Shown: piece after piece, positions 40,831 through 50,718 of the stretch
Numbering within the stretch: position 1 is the first letter of the stretch
Layout of the letters: every line of letters begins with the position of its first letter
Origin: Maribacter antarcticus DSM 21422
GTDB lineage: Bacteria; Bacteroidota; Bacteroidia; Flavobacteriales; Flavobacteriaceae
Direction of reading: 5' to 3'
NCBI RefSeq assembly: GCF_000621125.1
Contig: NZ_JHZC01000005.1
Span: 1-64,000 of the forward strand
DNA length: 64,000 nucleotides
Translations under genes and position numbers: made by a program
The notes under the pieces: generated by a model
Databases searched by the model: none
The model's input: the letters and a program-made list of their open reading frames with translations, nothing else
What the model was told of the DNA's origin: nothing

Positions 40831-42917
40831 GCACTTCGCTTAAATTCTTTTTTAGCTTTAGGAATCGTAAAATAAAAACTAGACCCTTTATTTACAGTAC
40901 TATCTGCCCAAATAATACCATTGTTCTTCTCTACCATTTCTTTACAGAGAGACAAACCTATACCTGTTCCTTTTTCATCATTAGTTCCGTATGTGGTATG
41001 CGTAGAATCTTTGTCGAAAATTTTTCCTAAAGTTTCTTCGTTCATACCTATACCAGTATCACGAATACATACTTCCCAGTACTGGGATTTTTGTATAGCA
41101 CCAATGGTTATTATGCCTTTTTTAGATGTGAATTTGAGCGCATTGCTCAATAAATTCCTAATCACAATATCGATTTGATTGCTGTCGGAATAGGTGATAG
41201 TGTTAGGTGCTATTGTGTTAATAAGGGTAATAGATTTACAAGCGGCAATTTCGGAATGCAAGCCTATATTTTCTTCTACAATAAGCGCTAAAGATGTAAT
41301 ACCTGGAGAAGTTGTAGATCCGTTCATTTGAGTCTGACCCCAAGAAAGTAAATTATTTAAGGTAAATGCGATATTATCTATATCAGTTTTAAGTTTTGGA
41401 ACAAAACCTAGAAATTCTTCTTTGCTCATTTCGCCTTCCTTAAAGAGTTTTATCAATCCTTGGAATGCTCCAATGGGTCCTCTTAAATCATGCCCAATAA
41501 TCGAAAATAGCTTGTTCTTGGTTTGATTTACTTCTCTTAAGTGAACTTCACTTTGTTCTAAATCTGCCTGTTTAGACAATAATTTCTTATTTAGCTTTTT
41601 TTGTGTTTTTTCGTTTCTTCTCACAAGAAAGGTGATACACAGGAATATTAGGAGAACAATCAAAGATGCATAAACATATATCTTTTGCTTGGCTAAGGCC
41701 TTATTGTTTTCGAGGATAAGCTGTTCTTTCTGTTGGTCGTATTCAAATTTAGTTTTTAAAAGTGTTAAGCTTTTTTGATTATCGCTTCTAGACAAGGTAT
41801 CGGACAATCGCTGGAACAACTCATGGAAATATAAAGATTTTTTATAATCTCCCTTATTTTTGTATATGACATATAAAATTTTAGCACAGTCCTTAGTCCC
41901 GGAAATATAGTCTAATTTTATGGATAGATTTAGAGCCTTGTTTGCATACACTTGCGAAATACTATCATTTTTGGCACCTAAACTCGCTTCTGCCATACCG
42001 TTTAATAGGGCGATTTCTGATCGGTCATCCTCAAGATTTATGTGTATAAGCTCGCTTTGTTTATACCAGTACAACGCCCAATCATAGTTTTGTTGTTTTA
42101 GATAGACCTTGCCTTTTATTTCATAGGCATAAGCTAACCAATCCATTATCTTTTCCTTTTCAAAAACACGGATACTACCGTTTACGTTAAACATGGCTAC
42201 ATCCAACTCACCCATATCGGCATAGACTGATGCCATATTGCTTAAGGTCTCAGCCATGAAAACTGGATTTCCGATTTCCGCGTTGATTTTTTTTACTTTT
42301 TTAAAAAACTTCATCGCCTGTTCAAAATCGTTTTGAGTAACATAAAGGTCTGCAATATTTTCATTTAGAATAGATTGCATATCCCTATTACCTATTACGT
42401 CCGCCAGTTCTATACCCTCTAGGTATAGTTTTAAAGCCTTAGCATAATCTCCTTTATACCCGTATTCGCCAGCCAAGTCGTTTGTTATCCACAATCTTAA
42501 AGATGAATCATCTATTTCGTTGGCTAGTTTATAAGCATTTTCTAAATTATGAATTCCTTTATCGTATTGTCCACTATCAGAATAATAATTACCCAGTTTC
42601 GTATACGCTCTAGACTGTCCAGATTTATAGTTCGATTTTTTACCTAATTGTAAGGCTTGATTAGCTAGGATATAAAGACTATCTGAGTTGTAGAAGCGCT
42701 GTTCTTCTGCTAATTCTAACAAAGTGTTGATATATGTGCTGTCTATTTCTGAAAAATTCTCTTGTGATTTTAACACAGTAATTTTCACTAGAATATCCTT
42801 CGTAGCATTGGTCTGACCAAATGAAGATGCGGTGTAACAAAATAGGATTAAAACGCAAAGTGTTTTTACTTTGGTTAGCGGACCCTTTGTAACGGAATAA
42901 TAGACCTTACTAAACAT
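40827..42917 (-). CDS. TPR-sensor histidine kinase (third of three in tandem)
   Basis: This 696-residue hybrid-free sensor kinase has a signal or anchor region (residues about 15-35) and an array of tetratricopeptide repeats through about 370 (YYSDSGQYDKGIHNLENAYK). A membrane helix follows at about 410-430 (YVYASLIVLLIFLCITFLV), then a coiled-coil linker. The kinase core has H box IIGHDLRGPI (His476), N box IRNLLSNALKFT, and G boxes DTGIGM and GTGIGLSL. It probably senses a periplasmic peptide or partner through the TPRs. No response regulator is adjacent. It is more diverged from the other two than they are from each other. Confidence 0.9.
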   Translation of the reverse strand: MFSKVYYSVTKGPLTKVKTLCVLILFCYTASSFGQTNATKDILVKITVLKSQENFSEIDSTYINTLLELAEEQRFYNSDSLYILANQALQLGKKSNYKSGQSRAYTKLGNYYSDSGQYDKGIHNLENAYKLANEIDDSSLRLWITNDLAGEYGYKGDYAKALKLYLEGIELADVIGNRDMQSILNENIADLYVTQNDFEQAMKFFKKVKKINAEIGNPVFMAETLSNMASVYADMGELDVAMFNVNGSIRVFEKEKIMDWLAYAYEIKGKVYLKQQNYDWALYWYKQSELIHINLEDDRSEIALLNGMAEASLGAKNDSISQVYANKALNLSIKLDYISGTKDCAKILYVIYKNKGDYKKSLYFHELFQRLSDTLSRSDNQKSLTLLKTKFEYDQQKEQLILENNKALAKQKIYVYASLIVLLIFLCITFLVRRNEKTQKKLNKKLLSKQADLEQSEVHLREVNQTKNKLFSIIGHDLRGPIGAFQGLIKLFKEGEMSKEEFLGFVPKLKTDIDNIAFTLNNLLSWGQTQMNGSTTSPGITSLALIVEENIGLHSEIAACKSITLINTIAPNTITYSDSNQIDIVIRNLLSNALKFTSKKGIITIGAIQKSQYWEVCIRDTGIGMNEETLGKIFDKDSTHTTYGTNDEKGTGIGLSLCKEMVEKNNGIIWADSTVNKGSSFYFTIPKAKKEFKRSA

Positions 42918-43109
42918 TATCTTCTTTGGTTAACGAAACCTAAAACTAACAGATGTTTGAATGGAGAACTAAAATATGTTGTGAAATACCTATTTATGTG
43001 TGTTTCAGCTAATAAATCGTGTATTTTGTCGAAGATTATATTTTTTGGTTAAGAAATATAAGTGATTTAGATTATTGGTTTAATACATGATTAAAATAAA
43101 AGTTTTACA

Positions 43110-45161
43110 TCAAGTTTTGGTTTTATCCGCAACAAAATGAATTGATAAAAGACAGCCTTGTTCCTGTTTACTCTTAATACTTATGTGACCTTTATTTTTC
43201 TTAATAAGTGCTTTACATAAAATAAGACCTAAACCAGTACCATGCTCATTATTAGTTCCTAAAGTAGTATAGTGCTCCGTATTATGGTTGATTTTATCCA
43301 TAACCTCTTTAGACATCCCTATTCCAGTATCTTTTATATTTATCGTAGTCGTGTTGTTTTCCGTATACGAATCGATAAATAGCTTTCCATTTTCAGGCGT
43401 AAACTTAATAGCATTACTAAGTAAATTTCGAAAAATAACAATAAAATGATTGAAGTCGACCGTAAGCGTCAAATTATCAGGTACGTGATTTTTTACTGTG
43501 ATATTTTTTTTTCCCAAAGCTTCTCTAAAGAAAGATTCACTTTCCAATAAAGCTTCTTTTACGGCTATACTTACCGGGTTAGTAACATCTCCTTTCATTT
43601 GGGTAAGTCCCCAGTTTAGTAAGTTATCTAAGGTAAAATGAATATGATCTACATCCTTTTTTAGCTTGGGGCCAAAAGTATAAAAGTTTTGAATTTCCGT
43701 ATCTTTTTCCAATGCAGTTCCTAATAATTCCTTAAGGGAAAGAATAGGGCCTCTTAAATCATGGCCAACTATTGAAAAGAGTTTATCTTGATTCTTGTTG
43801 ATAATATTAAGCTCTTCCTGTTTGTTGGAAAGGACCATGGTCTGTAAAGTTAGTTCTTTATTTAATTTCCTTTTAGTCCTATTCATATGAAAGATAAGGA
43901 AAGTCAGAACTATTGTGCCTAGTAGGCCCGTTGTAATCCATTGAACGTATTTCTTTTGATTAGCTACTTTTATCTGATTTTGGACTGTAATTTCTGCTCT
44001 GCTTTTTTCAAAGGATATTTTGGTCTTTAACATTGAGATGTCCCGTTTCTTTTTTTCCTTTTCTACAGAATAACTAATTTTTTGTGCTAACTCTAAATTG
44101 TGCAGTGATTCAGTAGCAAAACCTTTTTTCTTGTTTAGATGGTATAAGGCTTTATAACATTTTTCCATACCAGTTTTTAAAGAGAATGAGGTGTAGAGTT
44201 CTAAACTTTTAGTGTAATAATTTTCTGCTATTATGAGCTCATTCAGATTAAAATGTGACATGCCGGTAGCGTAGTAAAGGTCCGCTTCTCCTTTTTTGTC
44301 ATTTATAGTTTTATGAACGGAATTTGCTTTATCAAAATATAATATTGCTTTTTTATATTCCTTTGTTTGGTTATATACTTCTCCTAGCGTAAGGTATGCG
44401 AAAGCTAAAACTTTTACAGCTTCTTGTTTTTCTGAAATTACCACGCTTTGGGTCAAATAATCAATTGCTTTTTCGTGTTCCTCTGTTTTTGAGTATAAAT
44501 ATCCCAAATTAACATATAAAAAAACCTTGGTGAGTTTTGACGTATCACTATTAAATTTGGCTTGCGCCTCAGTATAATAAATCAAGGCATCATCATAGTC
44601 CTGTAATAAGGAGAACATCGTTCCTAGATTGGTGTTCATCTGAATCACCATTTCTAAATCATTAATTTTTTCTGCTATTTCCAATGATTTGAGAAAATTT
44701 GTATAGGCAGCCGGGTATTCTGCTTTTATGTAATGTGCTTGGGCAATACCATTGTAAGCTTCAATGGCCAAAGAAGGATAATTACTTATAACTGAATTGT
44801 CTAAATTTTTATAGTAATAATAGATTGCTTTGTCAGAATTACCATTAAATAATTCATAATAACCAAAATTTAGAAATGATTGGACCTTACCTTTTTCATA
44901 ATTTATTTTTTCGCTTAGATCTAAGGTTTTAATGGCTAAGAACTTAACAGTATCTGTTTGGGAGTATTTTAACCAATAGGCAAGCTCTAGTAAAAGATTT
45001 ATATAGTGCTTATCTTCTGGCACAAAATCACTAGTATTCTTCAGTTCCTTTATTTCCTTTTTAAGCTGGTTCGCATTCCTCTTTTGCGAATAAGTAAAAC
45101 CACTTAAGGCGATAAAAAGCAGCACTAAAACTCGATTTGCTATTTTATAATTGGGAGTCAT
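43110..45161 (-). CDS. TPR-sensor histidine kinase (second of three in tandem)
   Basis: This 683-residue protein has the same layout: an N-terminal signal or anchor, TPRs to about 360 (DDALIYYTEAQAKFNSDTSK, AIDYLTQSVVISEKQEAVK), a membrane helix at about 395-415 (VQWITTGLLGTIVLTFLIF), and a kinase core with IVGHDLRGPI (His467), FRNLLSNAIKFT, DTGIGM and GTGLGLIL. It shares long blocks with the next kinase, e.g. NKNQDKLFSIVGHDLRGPI and GPKLKKDVDHIHFTLDNLLN. A clear recent duplication; the target is unknown. A 192-bp gap separates it from the third kinase, so a separate promoter for the third is possible. Confidence 0.9.
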   Translation of the reverse strand: MTPNYKIANRVLVLLFIALSGFTYSQKRNANQLKKEIKELKNTSDFVPEDKHYINLLLELAYWLKYSQTDTVKFLAIKTLDLSEKINYEKGKVQSFLNFGYYELFNGNSDKAIYYYYKNLDNSVISNYPSLAIEAYNGIAQAHYIKAEYPAAYTNFLKSLEIAEKINDLEMVIQMNTNLGTMFSLLQDYDDALIYYTEAQAKFNSDTSKLTKVFLYVNLGYLYSKTEEHEKAIDYLTQSVVISEKQEAVKVLAFAYLTLGEVYNQTKEYKKAILYFDKANSVHKTINDKKGEADLYYATGMSHFNLNELIIAENYYTKSLELYTSFSLKTGMEKCYKALYHLNKKKGFATESLHNLELAQKISYSVEKEKKKRDISMLKTKISFEKSRAEITVQNQIKVANQKKYVQWITTGLLGTIVLTFLIFHMNRTKRKLNKELTLQTMVLSNKQEELNIINKNQDKLFSIVGHDLRGPILSLKELLGTALEKDTEIQNFYTFGPKLKKDVDHIHFTLDNLLNWGLTQMKGDVTNPVSIAVKEALLESESFFREALGKKNITVKNHVPDNLTLTVDFNHFIVIFRNLLSNAIKFTPENGKLFIDSYTENNTTTINIKDTGIGMSKEVMDKINHNTEHYTTLGTNNEHGTGLGLILCKALIKKNKGHISIKSKQEQGCLLSIHFVADKTKT

Positions 45162-45231
45162 GCTATGAATTAAATTGTAGTTGGTTTAGTTTAACGTTAT
45201 GCTCATAAAAATGGGATTGTATAAATATTAA

Positions 45232-47277
45232 TCAACCTACTATAATATTTGGGAATCTTACAACAAAAACACTTCCTTTTTCAAGCTCGCTCTCAACAGT
45301 TAACGTACCCTTGTTTTTTGTTATCATTTCCTTACATAAAACAAGACCCAATCCAGTACCCCGCTCATTATCGGTACCAAAGGTGCTATAGTGTTGGGAA
45401 CTATCGAAAACACGACTTAACACTTCTTTAGACATGCCTATGCCGTTATCCTTTACGCTTATAAAAGTAGTATTATTTTCTTTATAGGTATTTAACCATA
45501 TCTGTCCGTTTTGCGGAGTGAATTTTATAGCATTGCTAATAAGGTTTCTAAAAATGATATTAAAGTGGTTAGCATCCACAACCATAACTAGATTATCGAC
45601 GAAAGATTTATGTACGGTGATAGCCTTCTTATCTAACACCTCTCTAAATAGTTCTTCTATTCTCAGTATATTCTGCTTTATCTCAATTTTAACGTGTTTA
45701 ACGGGTTCTCCTTTCATTTGGGTAACCCCCCAATTCAATAAATTTTCTAGGGTAAAATGGATATGATCAACATCTTTTTTAAGTTTTGGGCCAAATCTAT
45801 AAAAGTGTAGAACACCCTCTTCATTTTCTAACGCTAGGCCTAGTAATTGCTTTAAGGAAACAATAGGTCCTCTTAAATCGTGTCCTACAATTGAAAAGAG
45901 CTTATCTTGATTTTTATTTATAGTATTAAGCTCTTGCTGTTTTTTCGATAGCTCTGTGGTTTGAAGTGCCAATTCTTGATTTAGTCTTTTCTCCGACTTA
46001 TTTGCCTGAAAAAACACTAGAGAGATAATAATCATACAAGCTAGTCCCAAACTAGTCCATTGTATATATTTCGTTTGTTTAGCAACTTCACCATCATTTT
46101 TGAGTTTTAAATTAACTTTATCTTCTTCAAATTCTATTTTTACTTTCAATACAGAAATGTCACGAGCGCTTTTTTCCTTATAAATAGAATCCGAATAACT
46201 TTCTGATAATTCTAAATAGTGAAGAGCCTTTTTAGTAATTTTTTTTTTCTTGAATAATTCATATAAAGCCCTGGATGTCTCTTCTATTCCAATTTTAAAA
46301 TTAATCGATTTGTAGAGGTCCAAACTTAAGAAAAGAAATTCACCAGATGTTTTAAAATTATTAACGGCTAAATGAGAGATACCCAAGCTATAAAAGGATA
46401 ATGCCTTGTTCATACTATTATTGGAAGATGAATAATAACTATTTGCCTTTTCAAAATAATAAAAGGCTTTGTCAAGGCTTTTGTTATGAAAATATACAGC
46501 TCCGTAAGTCAAGTATATTTCGCTTAATAACTCTGTCATTTTAGCTTTCTCAAGTATAGGTAAGCTTTCATCCAAAAGTTCTAATGCTTTATCATAATCT
46601 TTATTTTCCATATGCAAATACCCGAGGTTGGCAAGTATTCTTGCTTTGGAAATACTAGGTTCTGCATCACTAAAACCACTCAAAGCAAGTTCATAATATT
46701 TTAAAGCTTCATCGTAATCCTCTAGGTATGTAAAAAAAGCACCAAGATTTGAATTTAGTTTTCTAATTAAATCTTTGTTACCTGTCATTTCTGCTAATAA
46801 TAAAGATTTTCGGTTATGTTTATAGGACTCTGGGATATTGCCCAATGTGAAGTAGGCTCTGCCCAATACATTGTAAATATTTGATCCTAGTTCTGAGGAT
46901 GTTTTTAGATCTAGCGTTTTGAGAACTTGTTGATTATAATCAATTGATTGCTGAATATTTCCGTTGATGAGTTCGTATATTGCTAGATTGGAAAGTGCTT
47001 TAAACTTACCCATTTCATACTTAATAACTGTACTTAATTGTAACGCTTCTGTAGCAAAGAGGGCTATGCTATCTGTATTACTGTATTTGTAATTATTGCT
47101 TAGTGTATTTAATAATTTAATATAGGATGTGTCCCTAGGCGTAAAGCTAGTCCAGGCTTTCATATTGGAAAGCTCTTTCTTATAAAAATCAACACTATCA
47201 ACTTGGGAGTAAAGATTTGTAACGCTTATAGAAAAGATGAAAAAAATAAATAGGATTTTTTTAATCAAGGTTTTCAT
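45232..47277 (-). CDS. TPR-sensor histidine kinase (first of three in tandem)
   Basis: This 681-residue protein has an N-terminal signal or anchor (ILFIFFIFSISVTNLYSQ), TPRs to about 360 (LANLGYLHMENKDYDKALEL), a membrane helix at about 393-412 and a kinase core: IVGHDLRGPIVSL (His466), FRNLISNAIKFT, DNGIGM, GTGLGLVL. The His-box HDLRGP replaces the usual HELRTP in all three kinases. A TAACTTTG box lies 73 bp upstream. The gap to the second kinase is 70 bp, so they may share a transcript. Confidence 0.9.
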   Translation of the reverse strand: MKTLIKKILFIFFIFSISVTNLYSQVDSVDFYKKELSNMKAWTSFTPRDTSYIKLLNTLSNNYKYSNTDSIALFATEALQLSTVIKYEMGKFKALSNLAIYELINGNIQQSIDYNQQVLKTLDLKTSSELGSNIYNVLGRAYFTLGNIPESYKHNRKSLLLAEMTGNKDLIRKLNSNLGAFFTYLEDYDEALKYYELALSGFSDAEPSISKARILANLGYLHMENKDYDKALELLDESLPILEKAKMTELLSEIYLTYGAVYFHNKSLDKAFYYFEKANSYYSSSNNSMNKALSFYSLGISHLAVNNFKTSGEFLFLSLDLYKSINFKIGIEETSRALYELFKKKKITKKALHYLELSESYSDSIYKEKSARDISVLKVKIEFEEDKVNLKLKNDGEVAKQTKYIQWTSLGLACMIIISLVFFQANKSEKRLNQELALQTTELSKKQQELNTINKNQDKLFSIVGHDLRGPIVSLKQLLGLALENEEGVLHFYRFGPKLKKDVDHIHFTLENLLNWGVTQMKGEPVKHVKIEIKQNILRIEELFREVLDKKAITVHKSFVDNLVMVVDANHFNIIFRNLISNAIKFTPQNGQIWLNTYKENNTTFISVKDNGIGMSKEVLSRVFDSSQHYSTFGTDNERGTGLGLVLCKEMITKNKGTLTVESELEKGSVFVVRFPNIIVG

Positions 47278-47574
47278 AGGATGGTGTACTCCAAAAGAAA
47301 AGAGTAAAGAAATTTTCTAGGACTCCTAAAATAGTAAAAAAGTGATTATCAAAGTTAAGATTTCTATATTATTATAATGAAATGGATGTTTTTTTAATGG
47401 CTTATAGAAATAGTACTAATAGACGACAACATATGCTTCACATTTTATTTTATGGACTAGTTATTTTGGTGAACTAATCTGTTGTCATTCAGATTTATAC
47501 TGTAAACTGTATGTAGCCTTTTTGAATAAAATTTTGTACACATATTAAATTACAGTGTAATTCGGTTTTTTATT
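47278..47574. other. Intergenic stretch between kinase array and tRNA-His
   Basis: No gene was found. On the minus strand TAACTTTG (47357-47350) is a candidate -7 box for the kinase array; no -33 TTG matches it. Otherwise nothing recognisable. Confidence 0.5.
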
Positions 47575-47604
47575 TTGATAAGTATTTTAAAAAAATTATC
47601 TTTG
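47575..47604 (+). promoter_or_regulatory. tRNA-His promoter
   Basis: TTG (47575-47577), 19 bases, TATCTTTG (47597-47604): an exact match to the Bacteroidota consensus, 16 bp before the tRNA. Confidence 0.8.
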
Positions 47605-47619
47605 CGCACGCTTACAAAT

Positions 47620-47694
47620 GGTGGTTGTAGCTCAGCTGGTTAGAGCATCGGTTTGTGGTACCGAGGGTCGCCGGTTCGAACCCGGTCTTCCACC
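47620..47694 (+). tRNA. tRNA-His (GTG anticodon)
   Basis: The cloverleaf includes G-1 at 47620, acceptor GTGGTTG with CTTCCAC, anticodon stem TCGGT/ACCGA with loop TTGTGGT, T-stem GCCGG/CCGGT and loop TTCGAAC. The extra G-1 opposite C73 is the His identity mark. The acceptor has two U-U oppositions at 5-68 and 6-67. CCA is not encoded. A consensus promoter precedes it and a terminator follows. Confidence 0.95.
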
Positions 47695-47709
47695 CTAAAC
47701 AAGCTCAAG

Positions 47710-47736
47710 AATCCTAAGTTTTACTTAGGATTTTTT
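47710..47736 (+). terminator. Terminator of tRNA-His
   Basis: AATCCTAAG (47710-47718) pairs with CTTAGGATT (47724-47732), followed by TTTT. Confidence 0.85.
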
Positions 47737-47764
47737 GGTTCTACTACTTTATAAAATATAGTAT

Positions 47765-47801
47765 AAAAAATGCCCACTCTTAATTTGAGAGGGGCATTTT
47801 T
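47765..47801 (-). terminator. Terminator of the M28 peptidase gene
   Basis: AAAAATGCCC and GGGCATTTTT form a 10-bp stem, extended by CTCT/AGAG inside. It lies 20 bp past the peptidase stop. T- and A-runs on both sides make it usable in either direction. Confidence 0.8.
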
Positions 47802-47820
47802 AGTTCATTTCTTTTGCCTT

Positions 47821-49365
47821 TTATTCCACCAATATATCTACGGCAACTGGCTTTTCTCTGTTTGCTATTTCCCATGCAGTATGGAAAACAAGTCTAGTTC
47901 TATTCTCCAACAAGTCGTAGTTTATTTTATCCGGAGTATCTCCGGGCTTATGATAATCGTCATGCGTACCATTAAAATAGAAGATTATTGGAATGTTATT
48001 TTTTGCAAAATTGTAGTGATCACTTCGGTAATAAAAACGGTTAGGATCGCTTTCATCGTTGTACGCGTAATCCAATTCTATATTAGTGTATTTTGAATTT
48101 ACAGCTTCCGATAGTTCATGTAGCTCTGTGCTTAACTTGTCCGAACCAATCAAATAAATGTAGTTTCTTTCGCCTTCCCTTTTCGGGTCAATTCTACCTA
48201 TCATGTCGATATTTAAATTGGCAACTGTTTTTGATAATGGAAAAATAGGTTCCACATCGGTATAATACAAGGAACCTAATAAGCCTTTTTCTTCTCCTGT
48301 AACGTGCAGAAAGACAACCGAACGTTTGGGGCCGTCGCCAGCTTCTGACGCATTTTTAAAAGCCTCGGCAATTTCCAAAAGCGCTACAGTGCCAGAGCCG
48401 TCATCATCAGCACCGTTATTTATTTGACCATCGTCGTCTACGCCAATATGATCTAAATGCGAAGATATGACCACGTATTCATCTGGCTTTTCGGTTCCTT
48501 TAATGAAAGCAATTACATTTTCGGAATCTATTTCATCTGCATTGCCCGTAATAGCTGAGGATACAGTTTTACTTAGTGTTTTTGGCGTATTATCCTTTAC
48601 TATATTAGGTAGAATAGCAGCTACCATAGCATCGCTTATAGTAGCGCTAAATCCTGTTTTCTGCAGACCTTTCACACTCATACTACCCGAAGAACTAGTT
48701 TTAGACCTGTTATAATAAGCCAAAACTCTGGGGAACAAATTAGGTGAATATAATAAAACTCCCTTCGCTCCCTTATCCATAGCAAATTGAATTCTCTTCA
48801 TGGGATTGTTACCCCATTTAGAAGGTTTTTCAGTACCTGTTAAAAGGTAGGTGCCGTCGCTATTTGTAGGTTCACCATCTTTAATTAAAACCAGTTTGTT
48901 ATTAATATCTATATTTTTAAAGTCAGAATACGCTCCTTCTTCTATGCCATAAGCAGCATATACAATCTCATTAAAATTAGCCCCAGCATCATTAAAACTT
49001 ATAAAATCTTCCCCTAAGGTAAACGTTGTTCCATTAATCATTAGGGAACCTGTTGGCATTTGTGTTACTTCCAAAGGTACTTTTTGAAAATAATCTCCAT
49101 TTTGTTTTGCTGCTCGAATATTCAAGTTTTCATATTCCGCTTTCAAATAGGCAATTGCTTTTTTCTGGCCTGGTTCTCCGGTTTCCCTGCCCTCGAACTC
49201 ATCCGAGGCGTATATGTAAAGATGTTCTTTTAGCTCGGCCTCAGTAATAGATTCTGCATAAACCTCTGGGCTTGTTACTTGTTTAACTTCGGGAATAACG
49301 GTTTTTTTCGAAGAATTACAGGCCAGTAAAAGGCCTACGAGGGAAAGGGACAGTGTTTTATTCAT
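47821..49365 (-). CDS. M28-family zinc peptidase, lipoprotein
   Basis: This 514-residue protein has a lipobox LLLAC (Cys16), so it is anchored to an envelope membrane. A PA-type insert spans about 90-270. The M28 catalytic core has VVISSHLDHIGVDDDGQINN (His-x-Asp), GADDDGSGTVALLEIAEAFK, VTGEEKGLLGS and DMIGRIDP, with a last His in FYFNGTHDDYHKPGDTPDKI. It is an aminopeptidase-type enzyme that trims peptides outside the cytoplasm. A frame with an earlier ATG at 49377 exists; the ATG at 49365 gives a correct lipoprotein signal. Confidence 0.93.
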   Translation of the reverse strand: MNKTLSLSLVGLLLACNSSKKTVIPEVKQVTSPEVYAESITEAELKEHLYIYASDEFEGRETGEPGQKKAIAYLKAEYENLNIRAAKQNGDYFQKVPLEVTQMPTGSLMINGTTFTLGEDFISFNDAGANFNEIVYAAYGIEEGAYSDFKNIDINNKLVLIKDGEPTNSDGTYLLTGTEKPSKWGNNPMKRIQFAMDKGAKGVLLYSPNLFPRVLAYYNRSKTSSSGSMSVKGLQKTGFSATISDAMVAAILPNIVKDNTPKTLSKTVSSAITGNADEIDSENVIAFIKGTEKPDEYVVISSHLDHIGVDDDGQINNGADDDGSGTVALLEIAEAFKNASEAGDGPKRSVVFLHVTGEEKGLLGSLYYTDVEPIFPLSKTVANLNIDMIGRIDPKREGERNYIYLIGSDKLSTELHELSEAVNSKYTNIELDYAYNDESDPNRFYYRSDHYNFAKNNIPIIFYFNGTHDDYHKPGDTPDKINYDLLENRTRLVFHTAWEIANREKPVAVDILVE

Positions 49366-49670
49366 TTCAGTAATCATAAAAATTTCTCAAAAATAAACAA
49401 AAGATATAAAGGGAATACAGTTCATTTGAAGATTACCTATTTATTTTGCCATAACCATATATTTTTTTGAAAAATAATAATGTAATTACCATTGCGTTAG
49501 GCTAATCTGGTCTAGTATATCAGGTGTACCAACTACTCTTTTAATAGTCTCGTAGAGAACTTGTGTCTCCTGGTTTTATTTTACTTTATTATGTTGTTCA
49601 GGAAACGCGAATAATATCCGTATTATAAAATTTCATTATTTTTAGCACGTTAACAAAGTATCTAGAAATT
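49366..49670. other. Divergent intergenic region of M28 and phytanoyl-CoA dioxygenase genes
   Basis: About 300 bp without a gene. On the minus strand TATTTTTG (49395-49388) could be the -7 box of the peptidase. No strong plus-strand promoter box was found; nothing else is seen. Confidence 0.45.
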
Positions 49671-50546
49671 ATGATAAAGGATTTAGCGGACGTACACGGC
49701 TTGGTTTCTGAGTTATTCAAATGGCCAACAACGGAAGAGGAGTGGGAACTCTATCGCTTGTCTAAGGAGCAAGTGCAACACTTTCATGAATTTGGTTATG
49801 TGTCCGGAATCAAACTTTTGGATAGTGACGTGATAGATCAATTAAAAAAGGAACTTGACCAACTCGTAAATCCCAAACATCCCGGTAATTCGTTATTTTA
49901 CGAATTTCATAGTAACGAATCTGGAAACTCTGATAATATTTTATTTCACTCTTTAGGGCACTGGAGAATTACGGAGGGTTTTCATGATGTATTGTGGAAC
50001 CCTGCTTTTGTAATGGCTGCGCACCAGCTATTGGAAAAGAAACCGGTGCGTTTTTGGCACGACCAACTATTTTATAAGCCGGCTGAGCATGGTGGGGTAG
50101 TGGCATGGCATCAAGACTATTCCTATTGGACGCGCACCATAGCCATGCAACATTTAACATGCTGGACAGGCCTGGATGATGCTACTGTTGAAAACGGATG
50201 CCTACAATACATTCCTAAAAGTCACAAGTGGGGTTTATTGAAAGCTCCTGAACTTACTGGTGACATGGAGGGACTTTTAAACTATCTTACCGATGAACAG
50301 AAAAAGGAATTTAATCCGGTTCCTATTGAATTAAAAAAGGGGTATGCATCTTTTCATCATCCTTTATTGGTTCATGGCTCCTATGAAAATAAATCTAATA
50401 GACCGCGCAGGGCATTTGTACTTAATGCCTTTGCGGATGGTACCGTAAGCAATACCAATGAGGAACTGTTGAAAGGGGTACCTCCTGTAAAGAAGGGCGA
50501 AAAAATGCAGGGTAAATTCTTTCCTTTGCTTTATTCCCAAGGGTGA
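49671..50546 (+). CDS. Phytanoyl-CoA dioxygenase family protein
   Basis: This 291-residue Fe(II)/2-oxoglutarate oxygenase has the iron triad HxD in VAWHQDYSYWTR (about 145) and a distal His in PLLVHGSYENKSNRPRRAFV, with the Arg that binds 2-oxoglutarate. An N-terminal FHEFGYVSGIKLLDSDVIDQ helix is typical of the PhyH group. It probably hydroxylates a small molecule or osmolyte; ectoine hydroxylase and halogenases belong to this family, but no context supports a specific substrate. No partner gene lies nearby; it is transcribed alone. Confidence 0.92.
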   Translation: MIKDLADVHGLVSELFKWPTTEEEWELYRLSKEQVQHFHEFGYVSGIKLLDSDVIDQLKKELDQLVNPKHPGNSLFYEFHSNESGNSDNILFHSLGHWRITEGFHDVLWNPAFVMAAHQLLEKKPVRFWHDQLFYKPAEHGGVVAWHQDYSYWTRTIAMQHLTCWTGLDDATVENGCLQYIPKSHKWGLLKAPELTGDMEGLLNYLTDEQKKEFNPVPIELKKGYASFHHPLLVHGSYENKSNRPRRAFVLNAFADGTVSNTNEELLKGVPPVKKGEKMQGKFFPLLYSQG

Positions 50547-50718
50547 GAATTACACCAAAGTTTAATTTGGGAAATGGTAAAGAGCATCTATTCTTTGGAC
50601 TAGATTGCTTCTAGACTTTTGTACTTAACCTTAAAGGAAATAAATAATGGGTTTTAGAGCTATTTTATTAGGTCTATTATCTCAATTTCTATCTATCCAA
50701 GATGCCCTAGGTTAAAAA

